Assembly: GCA_033063855.1 (NCBI GenBank)
Contig: CP093831.1
Location: 7,316,001-7,380,000 of the forward strand
Source: Smittia aterrima
Lineage: Eukaryota > Arthropoda > Insecta > Diptera > Chironomidae
Direction: 5' to 3'
DNA: 64,000 nucleotides
Both the position numbers and the translations under genes were made by a program. Each line of letters starts with the position of its first letter. Position 1 is the first letter of the stretch. This document shows, one piece after another, positions 12,526 through 24,135 of the stretch. The notes beneath the pieces are model-generated. The model was given only the letters and a program-made list of their open reading frames with translations, ran no database searches and was not told where the DNA came from.

Positions 12526-13201
12526 TTAGGCACCGATTGAGGAAACGAGAGCATCAACTTTAGCGATGTATTGAGTCATAGCATCATCGGAAGACAATCC
12601 TTTGCGACCGTTCCATGCGTCCCACTTGGCCTTGCCTGCATAAGAGCGAAGGTTATCGATCAAATCACAATTGAAAGATTATGCACTTACCTTTCAAGTC
12701 GAGCATGCCTGGTTTGTCTGTGTAAGAAATATAAGATTGTGATTACAAAAAGTTTTAATCAATTTCTGACGAAGCCCGCACAAAGTTCTCGATAACGAAG
12801 AAAGATAACGAATGTTCAATGATCGAACTTTGATATGAAGTACACGTTGCAAGTTTTATTTACCGGTATTGTTGTCGCCGACTGTAGCTTGCTTGAACAG
12901 GGCATAGAGTGCCAAGAGGTCATCGTTTGACGGACTCGATTTAAGGTTCTTCACTTTAGCTGCGGCAGCATCAAAATCCTGATAGAGAAAGATACAATGT
13001 TACTTAAGAATGAAGATTTACGCAATGGATGACGAATTTTCAATCGATAAAGTCTATGGGACATATCACGCACTCGCGAGTCATTAAAATTTTATGAAAT
13101 AAATTCTTAATGAAACTTTTTTCACTTCTAAAATAAATGTTTTTCGCCGATATCAGAACTGCGACAATTATGGATTAAGTGCTTACTTCTTTCAAACCCA
13201 T
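12526..13201 (-). CDS. Acbp: Acyl-CoA-binding protein
   Basis: Four minus-strand exons (13201-13187, 12978-12864, 12717-12691, 12635-12526) encode 88 residues, the usual size for a single-domain ACBP. The first exon carries only MGLKE. Family hallmarks are LYALFKQATVGDNNT and KPGMLDLKGKAKWDAWNGRK, including the Lys and Trp residues lining the acyl-CoA pocket, followed by YIAKVDAL. The protein is a cytosolic carrier that binds medium- and long-chain acyl-CoA esters and buffers their pool for lipid metabolism. The 27-nt third exon is short but keeps frame. The gene starts about 0.8 kb from armadillo in head-to-head orientation. No targeting peptide or second domain is present. Confidence 0.95.
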
Positions 13202-14008
13202 TTTTAGTTAGTTAGTATTGATTGAAAACTGGATTGTATCACGAGCTAAGAACGATTGTCAGGCGATTGAAATATTTTCTCGCTTTTGTGCTTTTTTTCA
13301 GCTAGTTCAAAAAAGCGTAGTTGTTTGCAGGGACGTTCAAATTCTCTAAGACATCGCGACATCTGTTGGGAAAGTAGTTGCGTAGTTGCCATCAAAAATT
13401 CCACTTTTTATCTCCGGTTTATATTGAGAAAACTAACCAGAAAGCGACCTAAAATTATTCAAACGGTGAGTTAAGACGCTCCTACAAACAGCTGAAGTGA
13501 AATAAGGTCGAGAAAAGTTAAATTTGATGCTGAATCTTGTAAAATAAAAACGGGAGTGTCCTACTAAGATTTGGCCTTAAATCATGGCTGTGCATCAATC
13601 AAATGGTTTTATTTACCAACGAATCACATTCAGTCAACAAAAATAAAGAAAATCTATTTCTCATCCTATGCAAAAGAAGTTAAACGATTTCTTAGAATTG
13701 CGAATGTTTATGAATCACCAGTCGAGGGCAATAAAGCTTCTCCAGTTGAGAAAGAGAGAAGAAAAACATTCCGTAAAGAAAGAAAAAAATGGAACTCTTG
13801 TTTTATGCTGTGTTAGTTATGTTTGAGAACACAAACGAATTGTGAAGAATCTGAGAAAGCGAAGAAAATATTTCAAGCGCTTCCGATAAAGTTCATGTTT
13901 CTTGTGCGCGTATAGATTAAATTTAACTTAGCATCCGGAGTTTGAAGTGTTCTAATGTTTCTTCTTTCTTTGAAGGCGTGAAGGAGAAATTGTAACCTAT
14001 CGCCCGTT
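13202..14008. promoter_or_regulatory. Divergent promoter region of Acbp and armadillo, with likely arm 5' UTR exon
   Basis: The interval lies between two divergent genes. A donor CGGTGAGT near 13464-13471 followed by an acceptor (TTTCTTTCTTTGAAG ending near 13975) 34 nt upstream of the arm ATG suggests an untranslated first exon of arm ending near 13464. Exact start sites cannot be read. Confidence 0.45.
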
Positions 14009-17000
14009 ATGAGCTATCAGAATCGTACGAGTAAGTATCACAATGTAAAAATCTAAGTACTCATAAGACTCTTGTGTTGCATTAATCACGCAAAAGAAAT
14101 CAACATCAAAGTGAATCCATAATCATTTTATGCTTTCGGCGAATGAAAGTCAGACGACAGAGAATTCATTAAAATCCTAACAACAAACACGATTCTCATG
14201 CCCCTTTGCAAAAAAAAAACTACCCTGATATTCTCCTTTGCAAAGTGATTTTAATAATCCACTGCACAGCAGGGCTTCAAGAGCATAATCCTCATGCTCA
14301 TACAAGTGCATTGTTTTTCTATCTTTACTGTCGAAGCCCTGTGCTTATTTTTCTTTTTCAATCCATAACTTTTTTCTCCCGTTCTTTCGACATGTTTTCA
14401 TATTTCTCTTTGATCTTTTTTTCTTCTTCGTTTTCCTCTTTCCCTTTACTCGTTGAGTTGATTTTCGTTTATGGTACATGTAGAGACGTAATGGTTTTTT
14501 TCCTCTAGAGCCCTTCACACAATCATACGTTTCTCTCGGGTTCTATTCTTGAAATGAAATTGCATCGAAATCACTTTTCTTTCTACCTACGCTCGAGGAT
14601 TTGAAAACATTCTTTGAGGTTCAAAGAAAAATTGTTCGCTATGATGTTGACTTTGTGATGTTATGTTGGACTACTTTTGACGAACTTTTTTCCTATTCAA
14701 CAGTGTCTCACAATCCTTACCAAAACTCCGAGATGGCTCTCGGTAAGGATCAGCAAACGCTCATGTGGCAGCAGAATTCATATCTGTCAGGACAAGACTC
14801 GGGAATCCACTCGGGTGCCATCACTCAAGTTCCATCGTTGAATGGAAAGGATGACGATGAAATGACAGGAGGAGATGACACTTTGATGTTTGATCTTGAT
14901 CAAGGATTCAATCAGAACTTCACTCAAGATCAGGTCGATGACATGAATCAGCAGTTGAACCAAACTCGTAGCCAACGTGTTCGTGCTGCAATGTTCCCAG
15001 AAACATTAGAAGAAGGAATTGAAATTCCTTCAACTCAGTTCGATCCACAACAACCGACAGCAGTCCAACGTTTGTCTGAACCATCACAGATGTTGAAGCA
15101 TGCCGTCGTAAATCTCATTAACTATCAAGACGACGCTGATTTGGCAACACGTGCAATTCCCGAGTTGATCAAGTTGTTGAACGACGAAGATCAAGTCGTA
15201 GTATCGCAAGCTGCGATGATGGTTCACCAGTTGTCGAAGAAGGAAGCTTCACGTCATGCTATTATGAACAGCCCACAAATGGTCGCTGCTTTGGTTCGTG
15301 CATTGTCCACAAGCAATGACTTGGAAACTACAAAGGGAGCAGTCGGTACTCTCCATAACTTGTCGCACCATCGTCAAGGTCTTTTGGCTATCTTCAAGAG
15401 TGGAGGAATCCCAGCTTTGGTCAAATTATTGTCATCACCAGTTGAAAGTGTTTTGTTCTACGCAATCACTACACTTCACAATCTTCTTTTACATCAAGAT
15501 GGTTCAAAGATGGCTGTTCGTTTAGCCGGAGGTTTGCAGAAGATGGTTGCGTTATTGCAACGCAACAACGTGAAATTCTTAGCCATCGTTACCGACTGCT
15601 TACAGATCTTGGCTTATGGAAATCAAGAAAGCAAATTGATTATCTTGGCATCGACTGGACCGATCGAATTGGTTCGCATTATGCGTTCTTATGACTACGA
15701 AAAGTTGTTGTGGACAACATCAAGAGTTTTGAAGGTTCTATCAGTTTGCTCAAGCAACAAGCCAGCGATCGTTGAAGCTGGAGGTATGCAAGCTCTTGCT
15801 ATGCATTTGGGCAATCAATCGCCTCGTTTGGTTCAAAACTGCTTGTGGACATTGAGAAATCTCTCAGACGCTGCAACAAAGGTTGATGGTTTGGAGAACT
15901 TATTGCAAGGATTAGTTCACGTTTTGGCCAGTTCAGACGTCAACGTTGTCACATGTGCTGCTGGAATATTATCGAATTTGACATGCAACAATCAAAGAAA
16001 CAAGGTCACAGTTTGTCAAGTTGGTGGAGTCGAAGCTTTGGTCAGAACTATTATCAACGCTGGCGATCGCGAAGAAATCACTGAACCTGCTGTTTGCGCT
16101 TTGCGTCACTTGACATCACGTCACCCCGAGTCAGATGCGGCTCAAAATCTCGTCCGCCAAAACTACGGTTTGCCAGTGATTGTGAAGCTTTTGCATCCAC
16201 CATCTCGCTGGCCATTGGTGAAAGCTGTCATCGGCCTGATTCGAAATCTGGCAATCTGCCCATCAAACTCAGTACCACTTCGTGAGCATGGAGCGATTCA
16301 TCATCTTGTGAGATTGTTGATTCGAGCTTTCCAAGACACTCAACGTGTAAGTGAAGTAGATGAATTCTGTCAATTATTGAACACAAAGAATAACTAATTT
16401 ATTTTATACAGCAACGTTCATCAGTGGCTACAAGTGGCTCTCAACAGCCAGGAGCTTACGCTGACGGCGTCAGAATGGAAGAGATTGTGGAGGGAACGGT
16501 CGGAGCACTTCACATTCTTTCAAAGGATGAATACAATCGTCAATTGATTCGACAACAGAATGTCATTCCAGTTTTCGTACAACTGCTGTTCTACAACGAC
16601 ATTGAAAACATTCAAGTAATAATTAAGAGTTAAATCACTGTAGATATCAACTAAACAATATGTTTTCTATTCATTTATAGCGTGTCGCTGCCGGCGTTTT
16701 GTGCGAACTCGCAATTGATAAGGAAACTGCCGAGCTTATCGAGCAAGAAGGAGCCACAGCACCATTAACCGAGCTTTTAAATTCAGGTAAGATCTTAATC
16801 AATTATCATTCCAAATATGATGTTAATTTAAACATAAATTTCAGCTAACGAAGGTGTAGCTACTTATGCCGCTGCTGTGCTCTTCAAAATGAGCGAAGAT
16901 AAGTCTTTGGACTATAAGAAACGTTTCTCCAGTGAACTGACCACCTTGCCAGTCTTCCGTGACGATCAATTGTGGAACAACGGAGATCTCGGCATCGGTC

Positions 17001-18050
17001 CCGATCTTCAGGTAAAATTCCTTTAAAAGCCATAGTCCGTTCACATTTAATTTATTTGTTGGACAATCAAAAAGCACCAAACCGGAAATTTAATTTTCGC
17101 CTTTTTCACGCGTTGTTTTCTCTTCTTCTCTCCGCACCACAACATCGCACTTCACAAAATTCAATTAAAACTTTCAATTATTAGGACATCTTGGCACCCG
17201 ATCAGGCTTACGAGGGCTTGTACGGACAGGGTCCCAACGGCACTGGAAACGGTCGTGCATACCAGCAAGGTAATTATCGTCTATAACTATTCTTCTATGC
17301 TTCGCTATACTAACTCAAACGCAAATTTGCACATTAATATTCTGTGGAGGGATTCAATTAGTAATCTAACCATTTTCTCTCGTCTCTTGTGGAACTGCAG
17401 CTAAGCCAGCCTAACATTTATCATCTCTAAAGTCTAACAAAAAGAAATAGACTAACAACACATTTTTGCTAGACTACAAAACCAAACCCAGCCAAAACAT
17501 TTTTATTTCATTTGATGGACAATTTTCACTTACAAAAACATTTTGAAGTAAAAGTAAAACATGAAATTGGACCGTTTGTAATATTATCTAATCAACGTAC
17601 ATAACAATTATGCTCCTTAAGCATCGATACCGATGCAACTGTATACGGACCTTAGGTGATTATCACTTGATCGCGTGTGTTCTTGAAGTGATTTTTGGTT
17701 TCGTAGTTGTTGGAAACTTTTTTATTGCATGAAGTTTATTTTAAATGACAAATACTCAAATAAAATATTTTCTTTCCCCTCTAGGATATGACACACTTCC
17801 AATCGATTCAATGCAAGGTTTAGAGATCGGTAGCAACACCCAGCAGCAACAGAACCTTTTGGGATTGAACACTAACCCACCAACATCGCCTTCATCTTAC
17901 CAGATGGACATGGATTGTGTCATTGGAGAAATGGATGCTAGCGATTTGGCTTTCCAACATCATTTGGGTGACTCAATGATGGACACAATGCCCTCTCCAC
18001 CAGCAAATGATAGCAACACTCAAGCTGCTTGGTATGATACCGATTTGTAA
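14009..18050 (+). CDS. arm: Armadillo (beta-catenin)
   Basis: Seven coding exons (14009-14030, 14704-16346, 16412-16615, 16681-16786, 16845-17011, 17185-17269, 17785-18050) give 830 residues; Drosophila Armadillo has 843. The N-terminus contains DSGIHSG, the GSK3/CK1-phosphorylated degron recognised by beta-TrCP, followed by the alpha-catenin-binding region ending SEPSQMLKHAVVNLINYQDD. Twelve armadillo repeats follow, from about residue 140 to 665. The C-terminal transactivation domain begins GYDTLPIDSMQG and ends AAWYDTDL, a PDZ-type end as in vertebrate beta-catenin. The protein works both at cadherin junctions and as the Wnt/Wingless transcriptional co-activator with TCF. The short first exon encodes MSYQNRT. 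The TAA stop is immediately followed by GT, forming a donor-like GTAAGT, but no further exon is needed. An alternative short 3' end is listed separately. Confidence 0.97.
17401..17414 (+). CDS. arm: Alternative last exon of armadillo giving a truncated C-terminus
   Basis: After exon 6 (ending 17269, phase 1) a second acceptor, a pyrimidine tract ending CTGCAG, finishes at 17400. Splicing there adds only four residues (AKPA) and a TAA at 17412-17414, giving a 746-residue protein without the C-terminal transactivation domain. Drosophila arm is known to make a neural splice form with a shortened C-terminus. That this exon is the counterpart is inferred from position and phase; the exon may continue to the right as 3' UTR. 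Confidence 0.5.
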
Positions 18051-19133
18051 GTCTGAGAATCAGCCGAACATCATTTTCGAACATTTTAATATTAATTTTA
18101 CTGAATTCTTGACTAAGAAATATATTTTAAGATTTAACTTTTCTCTTACTTCGATAATCAAAATAATTTCATTTCTTTAGTTCAATGAAGTTAATGCTTT
18201 GAATTCCATCTACTTCAAATTATATTTTACGTTAAAAAAATCTTCTCGATCTCTCGAGCTGGCAATCTATATTTTATTTAAATTCTATGTGATAGGCTGA
18301 ATTGAGAACAACATCCCGTTCATATCCTTTAGATTTCCGATTTATTCGAACAGCTGAAGCCGGCTTTAAAATGCACTTTTGTGCATTGAGCCGTGCTGAG
18401 ACTGATTTATGATCAAAATTATTGTTTCGTGTCCAAAAAGAAAAGATTTCTTGTGATTTTGCAGAATTTCCTCGATTTGAAAATTTGCATAATCGGCAAT
18501 TGATTGATAGAGAAATTAACTTTTAAAAAAGGAAACAGGGTGAGACATCATTTTATATGCAGCTTAACTGAATGTCATTGACCTTAGAAAACAGAAACAT
18601 TTTTCTTTTCTAATCGATAGTCGTAAGGAGGCAAAAGTTTCATTAAATCTGACACTTTTGATTAAACGATTTGAAAACTAATCTGTAACTCTTTGTCTCT
18701 TGATGTTTTAAATGTAGTTAAGAACGAAGTATCTGTCTTCTGCAAGGATTTGATTTTGGAGTAACAGGAATGAATATTCCTGTATACTTAAGACGAATAA
18801 GAGCTTGCTTAAGATAAAACTAAATGGGAAACAGTCGTGACAATTCATTCAAATTCTAGTATTAAAGTTCATCCTTTTCTGAAATCGATAAACGAAGTGA
18901 TAAGGAGTTTAAAACATTTTATTTTGAATCTTTTGCTTCACAAGTTTTCATTTCTTTCTCTGCAAAATCTTACTTTAAATCAAATAAACGTAGATCGACC
19001 TTTATAACGACAAGAAATTTCTTGAAAATTAATTAAGAGAAAATAAAGAAATAATTAAGAAAACTTTTAGTTTATTTTGAGATTAAAATGTTCTAATCGA
19101 ACTACGGAAAGAATTTTTGTGAAATTCTTAGCT
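18051..19133. other. 3' region of armadillo, convergent with the CFAP53-like gene
   Basis: About 1.1 kb of AT-rich non-coding DNA, presumably 3' UTR of arm followed by that of the minus-strand neighbour. AATAAA words occur near 18984 and 19041. No gene was recognised. Confidence 0.55.
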
Positions 19134-20520
19134 TTAATTTTTCTTTCCTCGTTGAATGACGACAAGGTTTGGATGAAGAGGCAGAACGTCTTGAAAGGAT
19201 TTGACGAATTCTTTTCCCATCCTCTCACATCTTTCACGTTCCTCTGCAGCTAACATCAACGACTCGCTTAACTTCTGTTTTTCAGCGAGGTCGCGAAGCT
19301 CTTCGGCTTTTCTTTGTTCTATCAATTCACGTCCATAGTGAAACGCGGCGAGTCTATGCTGCCACTGGGCTTCCTTGATTTTCAACCTTTCCTGCATTTC
19401 TCGTTCGTTAAAAATTGCATCCTCAAATTTGTTCTTTTCGGTTTCTTCAATCAACTGCTTCTCTTGGTATTTAATTTGCTCGACTTGACCTAATCGAGCA
19501 GTTTGATTAACAAGAAAACGTTTTTTACTCAATTCGCAGCGCTGTCTCCATTCCTCTTCAGAAGCTTTAACTCGAATATCTTCAATCAACTTTTCTTTTT
19601 CACGTTCAACATTTTCATTATGTCTGCGTGTCTCCATCAAATGATCTAAATAACTGAAGACATCTCTACGGAATTGCTGTCTCTCTTCTTGTTCAGCGTT
19701 CTTCTGACGATTCAATTCATTTTGAATACGTTCATTTATCATTTGATCAATTTTGAGCTCTCGCTCAAGCTTTTCCTTCCTGGTTTGATAATTTTCACTC
19801 ATTTGTAGCTTGAATGAAAAAATATTTTTAATAAAATTTCAGTTGAATCTTCTCAAACTTACAGATACAGCATCGCCGATGGTTTTTCTCAAAACCTTTT
19901 CATTTCTAAGTCGCTCTTGTTCAAATTCAAAATTTTCCTTGCACGACTTTGCATGTTGCTTTCGTTCCTCATCAATTTCTTCGCAAATTTTCAATCCTCG
20001 TTCAATTTTATCAGCCATTTGCAGTTTCAAGAAATCTTGAACCGATTGATTGTCTCGCCAACGACATTCTGTTAGCAGTTGTTCTCGTTCAGTTCGTTGC
20101 TTGTGATCCCGAAATTGAACTTCATGCCAAGCGCTTTCCAAGTCTTTCATCATCTGCTGTCGTTTCTCTTGTTCGCGCATTTGCTCGAGTTGACACATTT
20201 TCGAATCCTTCAGAAGTTGATTTCGTAACGTTGGACGAATCTCATCACAATCATTGCTAAAAAGTTTTCATCTTTCGAATGAAAATCTTTGGTAAAGGAA
20301 AATGAACTCACATGAACATTCGAATTTTTTGTTTCCGAATGAATTCTTCGTCAGTTCGTCTTTGTTGATCTTTCCATGCATTCATTCGATTGATTCGATC
20401 CTGCAGCTGAGTGTTCATCTCTACAAAAGTATTCATCTTTCGAGCTGAAAATTTCGATACACAAACGAAAATATTCTTACTTAGAAATAACGAGGCGTGA
20501 CAACTGTTGCTAGGATTCAC
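19134..20520 (-). CDS. CFAP53-like coiled-coil (trichohyalin-plectin-homology) protein
   Basis: Three exons (20520-20312, 20256-19863, 19808-19134) join in frame to 425 residues. Nearly the whole protein is charged alpha-helical coiled coil, very rich in Glu, Lys, Arg and Gln. An INDCDE motif near the N-terminus and a C-terminal FVKSFQDVLPLHPN block resemble the HNDC and QEVLSTH...LPQN regions of CFAP53 (CCDC11). CFAP53 is a microtubule inner protein of motile cilia and flagella needed for left-right patterning and dynein docking; in a fly the site would be sperm flagella. Human CFAP53 has 514 residues, so this form is shorter. The start may be the ATG at 20520 or an internal one at about 20438. 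Other TPH-domain proteins (MNS1, CFAP45) remain possible. It lies 82 bp downstream of the zinc-finger gene on the same strand. Confidence 0.65.
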
Positions 20521-20602
20521 AACTTGATGAACATTTTATTACATCAAACAACGGAATGTCAATAATCTCAATTGTTATTTTATTAATCATAAATTATTCA
20601 CT

Positions 20603-22354
20603 TTAGTTAAGTTCGTTTTTGAACTCTTCAGGCTGCTCTTCATTAGCATAATGAACTTTATAGTGACTACGAAGTTGAGCAAGAAGTCTGAAAGCCTCAG
20701 GACAAAGCGTACATTTATGAACTAATTCGCCAACATGGATTTTTTTATGCTTCATCAAGTCATTGGATTGTGCGTAAGCTCTGTCGCAACCCTCAAAATC
20801 ACAAATGTACGGTTTCTCTCCAGTATGGGTTCGGAAATGTCTTTTTAAATGCTAAAATAAAATAATTGAGTTTTTTGTTTCAATGAGAATAAATTCAAAT
20901 TTACTTCGTTGGAGTTGAATCTCATCGAGCAAGCCTCGCATTCGAACGGTTTGATTCCTTCGTGTATGGTGCGGACGTGTTTTTTCAGAGAGCTTCCTTT
21001 GGTAAATGTTGAACTGCACAGCTCACATTGGTGAGGCCTTAGTCCGGAATGCGATCTTATGTGAGACTCCAAGCTCGCTAAAAAATATCATGAAGCTTGT
21101 CTGATTGATATGATTTAAAGCAACAAACCTTTGCAAGTATATTTTCCAGGACATAAATGACAAGCGAATTCTTTCAAATTTAGATGACGCTTAACATGTT
21201 GACGTAGATTTGAAGGATTGTTAAAGGACTTGCCGCATTCCGAGCAGAGAAAAGGTTTTTCAGTTGTATGTGTTCGAAGATGATCCTTGAGTGTTGATGA
21301 CTGTTGAAAAGCTGGAAGAATATTGTGATCAATCATTGGAATATTTTCCTTAATAAAACTCTCTTACCCTTATTGCAAATGTGACAAATATGCGGCTTTA
21401 GATTGTTATGTCTGTTCAAGTGGTCAATCAAATGCGATCCTTGCGAAAACATTTTGCTGCACATTAAACACTTGTGGTTCTTGTTTTCGGGATGACGCCT
21501 CTTGTGTCTCGTTAAGTCATTTAGCTTCTTAAATACTTTGTCGCAAAGATTACATTTAAATTCCAGATTTTCCATAACTTCTTTGTGAATTCTCATGTGA
21601 GAAGCTAAAGCTTCTTGAACGGAGAAATGTTTAAAACAAATCACACATTCGAATGTCTTATCGACGGCCAATTTGACAGTCATTCCACTGTGCATAATCC
21701 CATGGCGTTTAAGCGACGCTTCAGTTAGGAACCGCTGAAAGCACCCTTCATGCTCGCACGCAAACGGCTTCTTGTTTACATCATGAGTTTGTATGTGTCT
21801 TCTTAGCTTTGATGGTTTCTACAAGGAATATTTAAAACATTATCAGAAAACTTTAATTTACAAAAGAAATTTGTTTATACTTCAAATGCTTTCAAGCAAG
21901 TTGAACATTGATGTTTCTTCAGCTTTGTTTTCGTCTTAAAAACATTTTTTTCGTCTGAACTCTCGTCGGCTTCCTCGTCAGTCTCATCATCAGGATAATC
22001 TGCTATGCAGTCTTTGATAACTTCATCTTCTTCGTTTAAATTCACTTCCAACTTCACATCCAAGTCAATTTCTTCTTTAACAAATATTCCATTTAATTGC
22101 ATTAAAGTCATTAGCTTTTTGTCAGTGGCGACACATGTTTGATTGAGCTTATGAGCTGAACATAGAACTTCTATGCAAGCTAAGCAAAGTTTATTTGGCA
22201 ATCCGTCACAGTTGTTTTGCGGTAATATGTCATAGCAAACTTTTTTTAATATATCAACGATTGGTACGGACTCAAATTGATACTCAAATAAAGGTTGAAG
22301 GTCTTCAGTTTCTCTTAAACAAACTCTACAAACTTTTTGCACTTCGAAATCCAT
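20603..22354 (-). CDS. ZAD C2H2 zinc-finger protein (12 fingers)
   Basis: Five exons (22354-21881, 21818-21368, 21311-21129, 21077-20905, 20851-20603) encode 509 residues. Residues 8-80 form a ZAD domain: CRVC near the start and CLAC about 45 residues later are its two zinc-binding Cys pairs. An acidic linker (DDETDEEADESSDE) follows. Then come twelve C2H2 fingers, e.g. CSTCLKAF..H..H, CSECGKSFNNPSNLRQHVKRH, and a TGEKP-type linker before the eleventh. ZAD domains mediate dimerisation and this family expanded in insects, usually acting as nuclear DNA-binding factors, some as insulator or chromatin proteins. Two fingers carry an extra residue pattern (CEHEGC, CDFEGC), as in TFIIIA-like fingers. 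The specific orthologue cannot be named by eye. Its start faces that of the plus-strand gene at 22509. Confidence 0.92.
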
Positions 22355-22508
22355 TTTACAATAAACAAAAATTATTTTTTAATTTACTGAAATATTCGGT
22401 TCATGTTTACACACTTTCGGTTCAATCGGTTTAACGGTTCAAACAAAGAAAAACAAAAATTGAAAATATTAATCTTTAGTTTTGATTGTAAGCAGAGCTG
22501 ATCAAACA
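22355..22508. promoter_or_regulatory. 154-bp divergent promoter interval
   Basis: The start codons of the ZAD zinc-finger gene (minus) and of the uncharacterised gene at 22509 (plus) are only 154 bp apart, so the two genes must share a bidirectional promoter or have overlapping ones. The sequence is AT-rich with no clear TATA box. Confidence 0.6.
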
Positions 22509-23554
22509 ATGTGCGAACCATATCAGCAGACATTTACAACCAGCGATAACATCACTTACATCCAATTCGTTCATCCAGTACACTCTGAGCAGTTAATTTA
22601 TTGCAAAACTGAAGATGATCAAGGAGAGATTTACGCTGAAGGTGAAGAAGCAATTGAAGAAAATTACATTGAAGAGAATGGAGAGGAGGAAGAGTATTTG
22701 ACTGAGACAGTAGAAGTCCTGGAGTCAGTTGAAGTCGAACCAATAAAAGCAACATCATCGACAGATTTCCATCACATCACCAAAAAGCTTGTTCAGGTTT
22801 CTGACACTGGCAAGCCGAAAGGAAGAAGGCGAGTCATTCCTGATCAAACCAGAGCGATTCGGAAAGTCAGAGCAAATACAAACAAGTCTTACGTAAATGC
22901 AAAAGGACAAGTAGTCAATCCCAAAGAGTTTGATGAGACTTTCGAATGTTCGTGTCCTAAGAATTGCACAGATCCCAAGAAACTTCCGCTGAAAACTCGT
23001 CGTCAGATATTTAATATATTCTGGAACATCGGAAGTTATGAAGGTCGCTGCGCATTTCTCAACTCATGCATCAACGAGCTTCCTAAGAAACGTACATACA
23101 CAAAAAATAAGGATGCGAGTAGAAGGAAGATGTCCAGAAAATATTTTTTGAAAGGCGTTGAAGTCTGCAAAACAACATTCACTAAGACGTTGATGATATC
23201 CAATTCAAGAATTGATGTGAGCTTGCAAAAGATGGAGAGTGAAAATTTTAACGATGAGCGAGGAAAAAAGAAGGCTGGACATGGTTTCTCCGACGCAAAG
23301 CGTGAGAAAGTTATTTCGCACATTAAAGATAACTTCGGACCTGATTCGAGCTTGCGTGGCCTTTGGACATTGTACATCGCAGCTAATCCTGATGATCCTG
23401 TCAGTGAAAGCTACTACAAACGTAAGATATTTTTAAGAATTCAAGATGAGAGATTTTTCATTTCAATTCATTTTTAGGAATGTTTTACGAGAATTTCAAC
23501 TTGAAAACGAAGAAAACTGTCAAGAAAGAAATTAAGACCGAACCAACCGACTAA
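22509..23554 (+). CDS. Uncharacterised insect protein with Cys-rich basic domain
   Basis: Exons 22509-23421 and 23478-23554 join in frame to 329 residues. The N-terminal third is acidic (EENGEEEEYLTE). The rest carries a conserved layout: a Cys cluster (CSCPKNC), RRQIFNIFWNIGSYEGRCAF, a basic segment with SRRKMSRKYFL and VCKTTFTKTLMISNSRID, a RGKKKAGHG motif, and a final YYKRMFYENFNL block. I recognise this layout from many uncharacterised insect proteins present in multiple copies per genome and often associated with transposon-derived ORFs. No DDE catalytic region follows here, so this could be a domesticated transposon-derived regulator. The basic C-terminus (KTKKTVKKEIK) suggests a nuclear protein. 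An AATAAA lies at about 23586. A reading starting earlier at 22482 would need a TTG start, so the ATG at 22509 was chosen. Confidence 0.75.
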
Positions 23555-24135
23555 ACAAGCCTCAACATTAATAATTATTTTATTAGAATAAAACTGGAGA
23601 TCATCATGAAAAATTGGCTGTAGCGGATTATTCGTGCAGCGCCCTTAAGTAAAATCAAATTTTTACAGAAAAAGCAAAATAATTCTTTATTAGGAGATGC
23701 ATGAAATCGTTCGCTGTTCGGATTTGACGCTTTAGCCAAAAAAATGAAATTAATAAAGAAATCGAAATGAATTAAAATTTTTGATTTTCATTTGCAATTA
23801 AATATTTTTAACTCTTGAGCCGTAAGCTATCTTCCAAATATTGACGAAACTAAAAGGATGTCAGTGAATTTTCTTACATTCATTGGAGCAAGAGAGTCAA
23901 CTTTTAGCTTTCAAGCATCGTTTGAAGCTTTCAACTGTAAGCTTTTTTATGTAAAAATTATCCAACATAAATTCTGATTTTTCCGTTTGAAAATACGTCA
24001 GCTGTCAAAAAGTTTTCGCTTCGTCTTTGCGTCTCTGTCAAAAAAGCTGCCAACGAACGAGATGTGAAAAAACTTTTTTCGAAAGAAGTTTTAGAAATTA
24101 AGTTAAACTTAACAGCAGGGATTAAGGAGTAAACT
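23555..24135. other. Intergenic, upstream of jagunal
   Basis: About 0.6 kb. Holds a polyadenylation signal near its left end for the upstream gene and the promoter side of jagunal. Nothing else was recognised. Confidence 0.5.

Noticed and set aside
13286..13464. Plus-strand ORF upstream of armadillo
   Set aside because: More likely an untranslated first exon of arm ending at the GTGAGT donor; its translation has no family resemblance.
20424..20470. Possible 36-nt intron in the first exon of the CFAP53-like gene
   Set aside because: GTAAG and TTTCAG are present, but 36 nt is shorter than the other introns here and the frame is open through it.
22482..22508. Upstream extension of the gene at 22509
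   Set aside because: It would require a TTG start; the first ATG in frame is at 22509.
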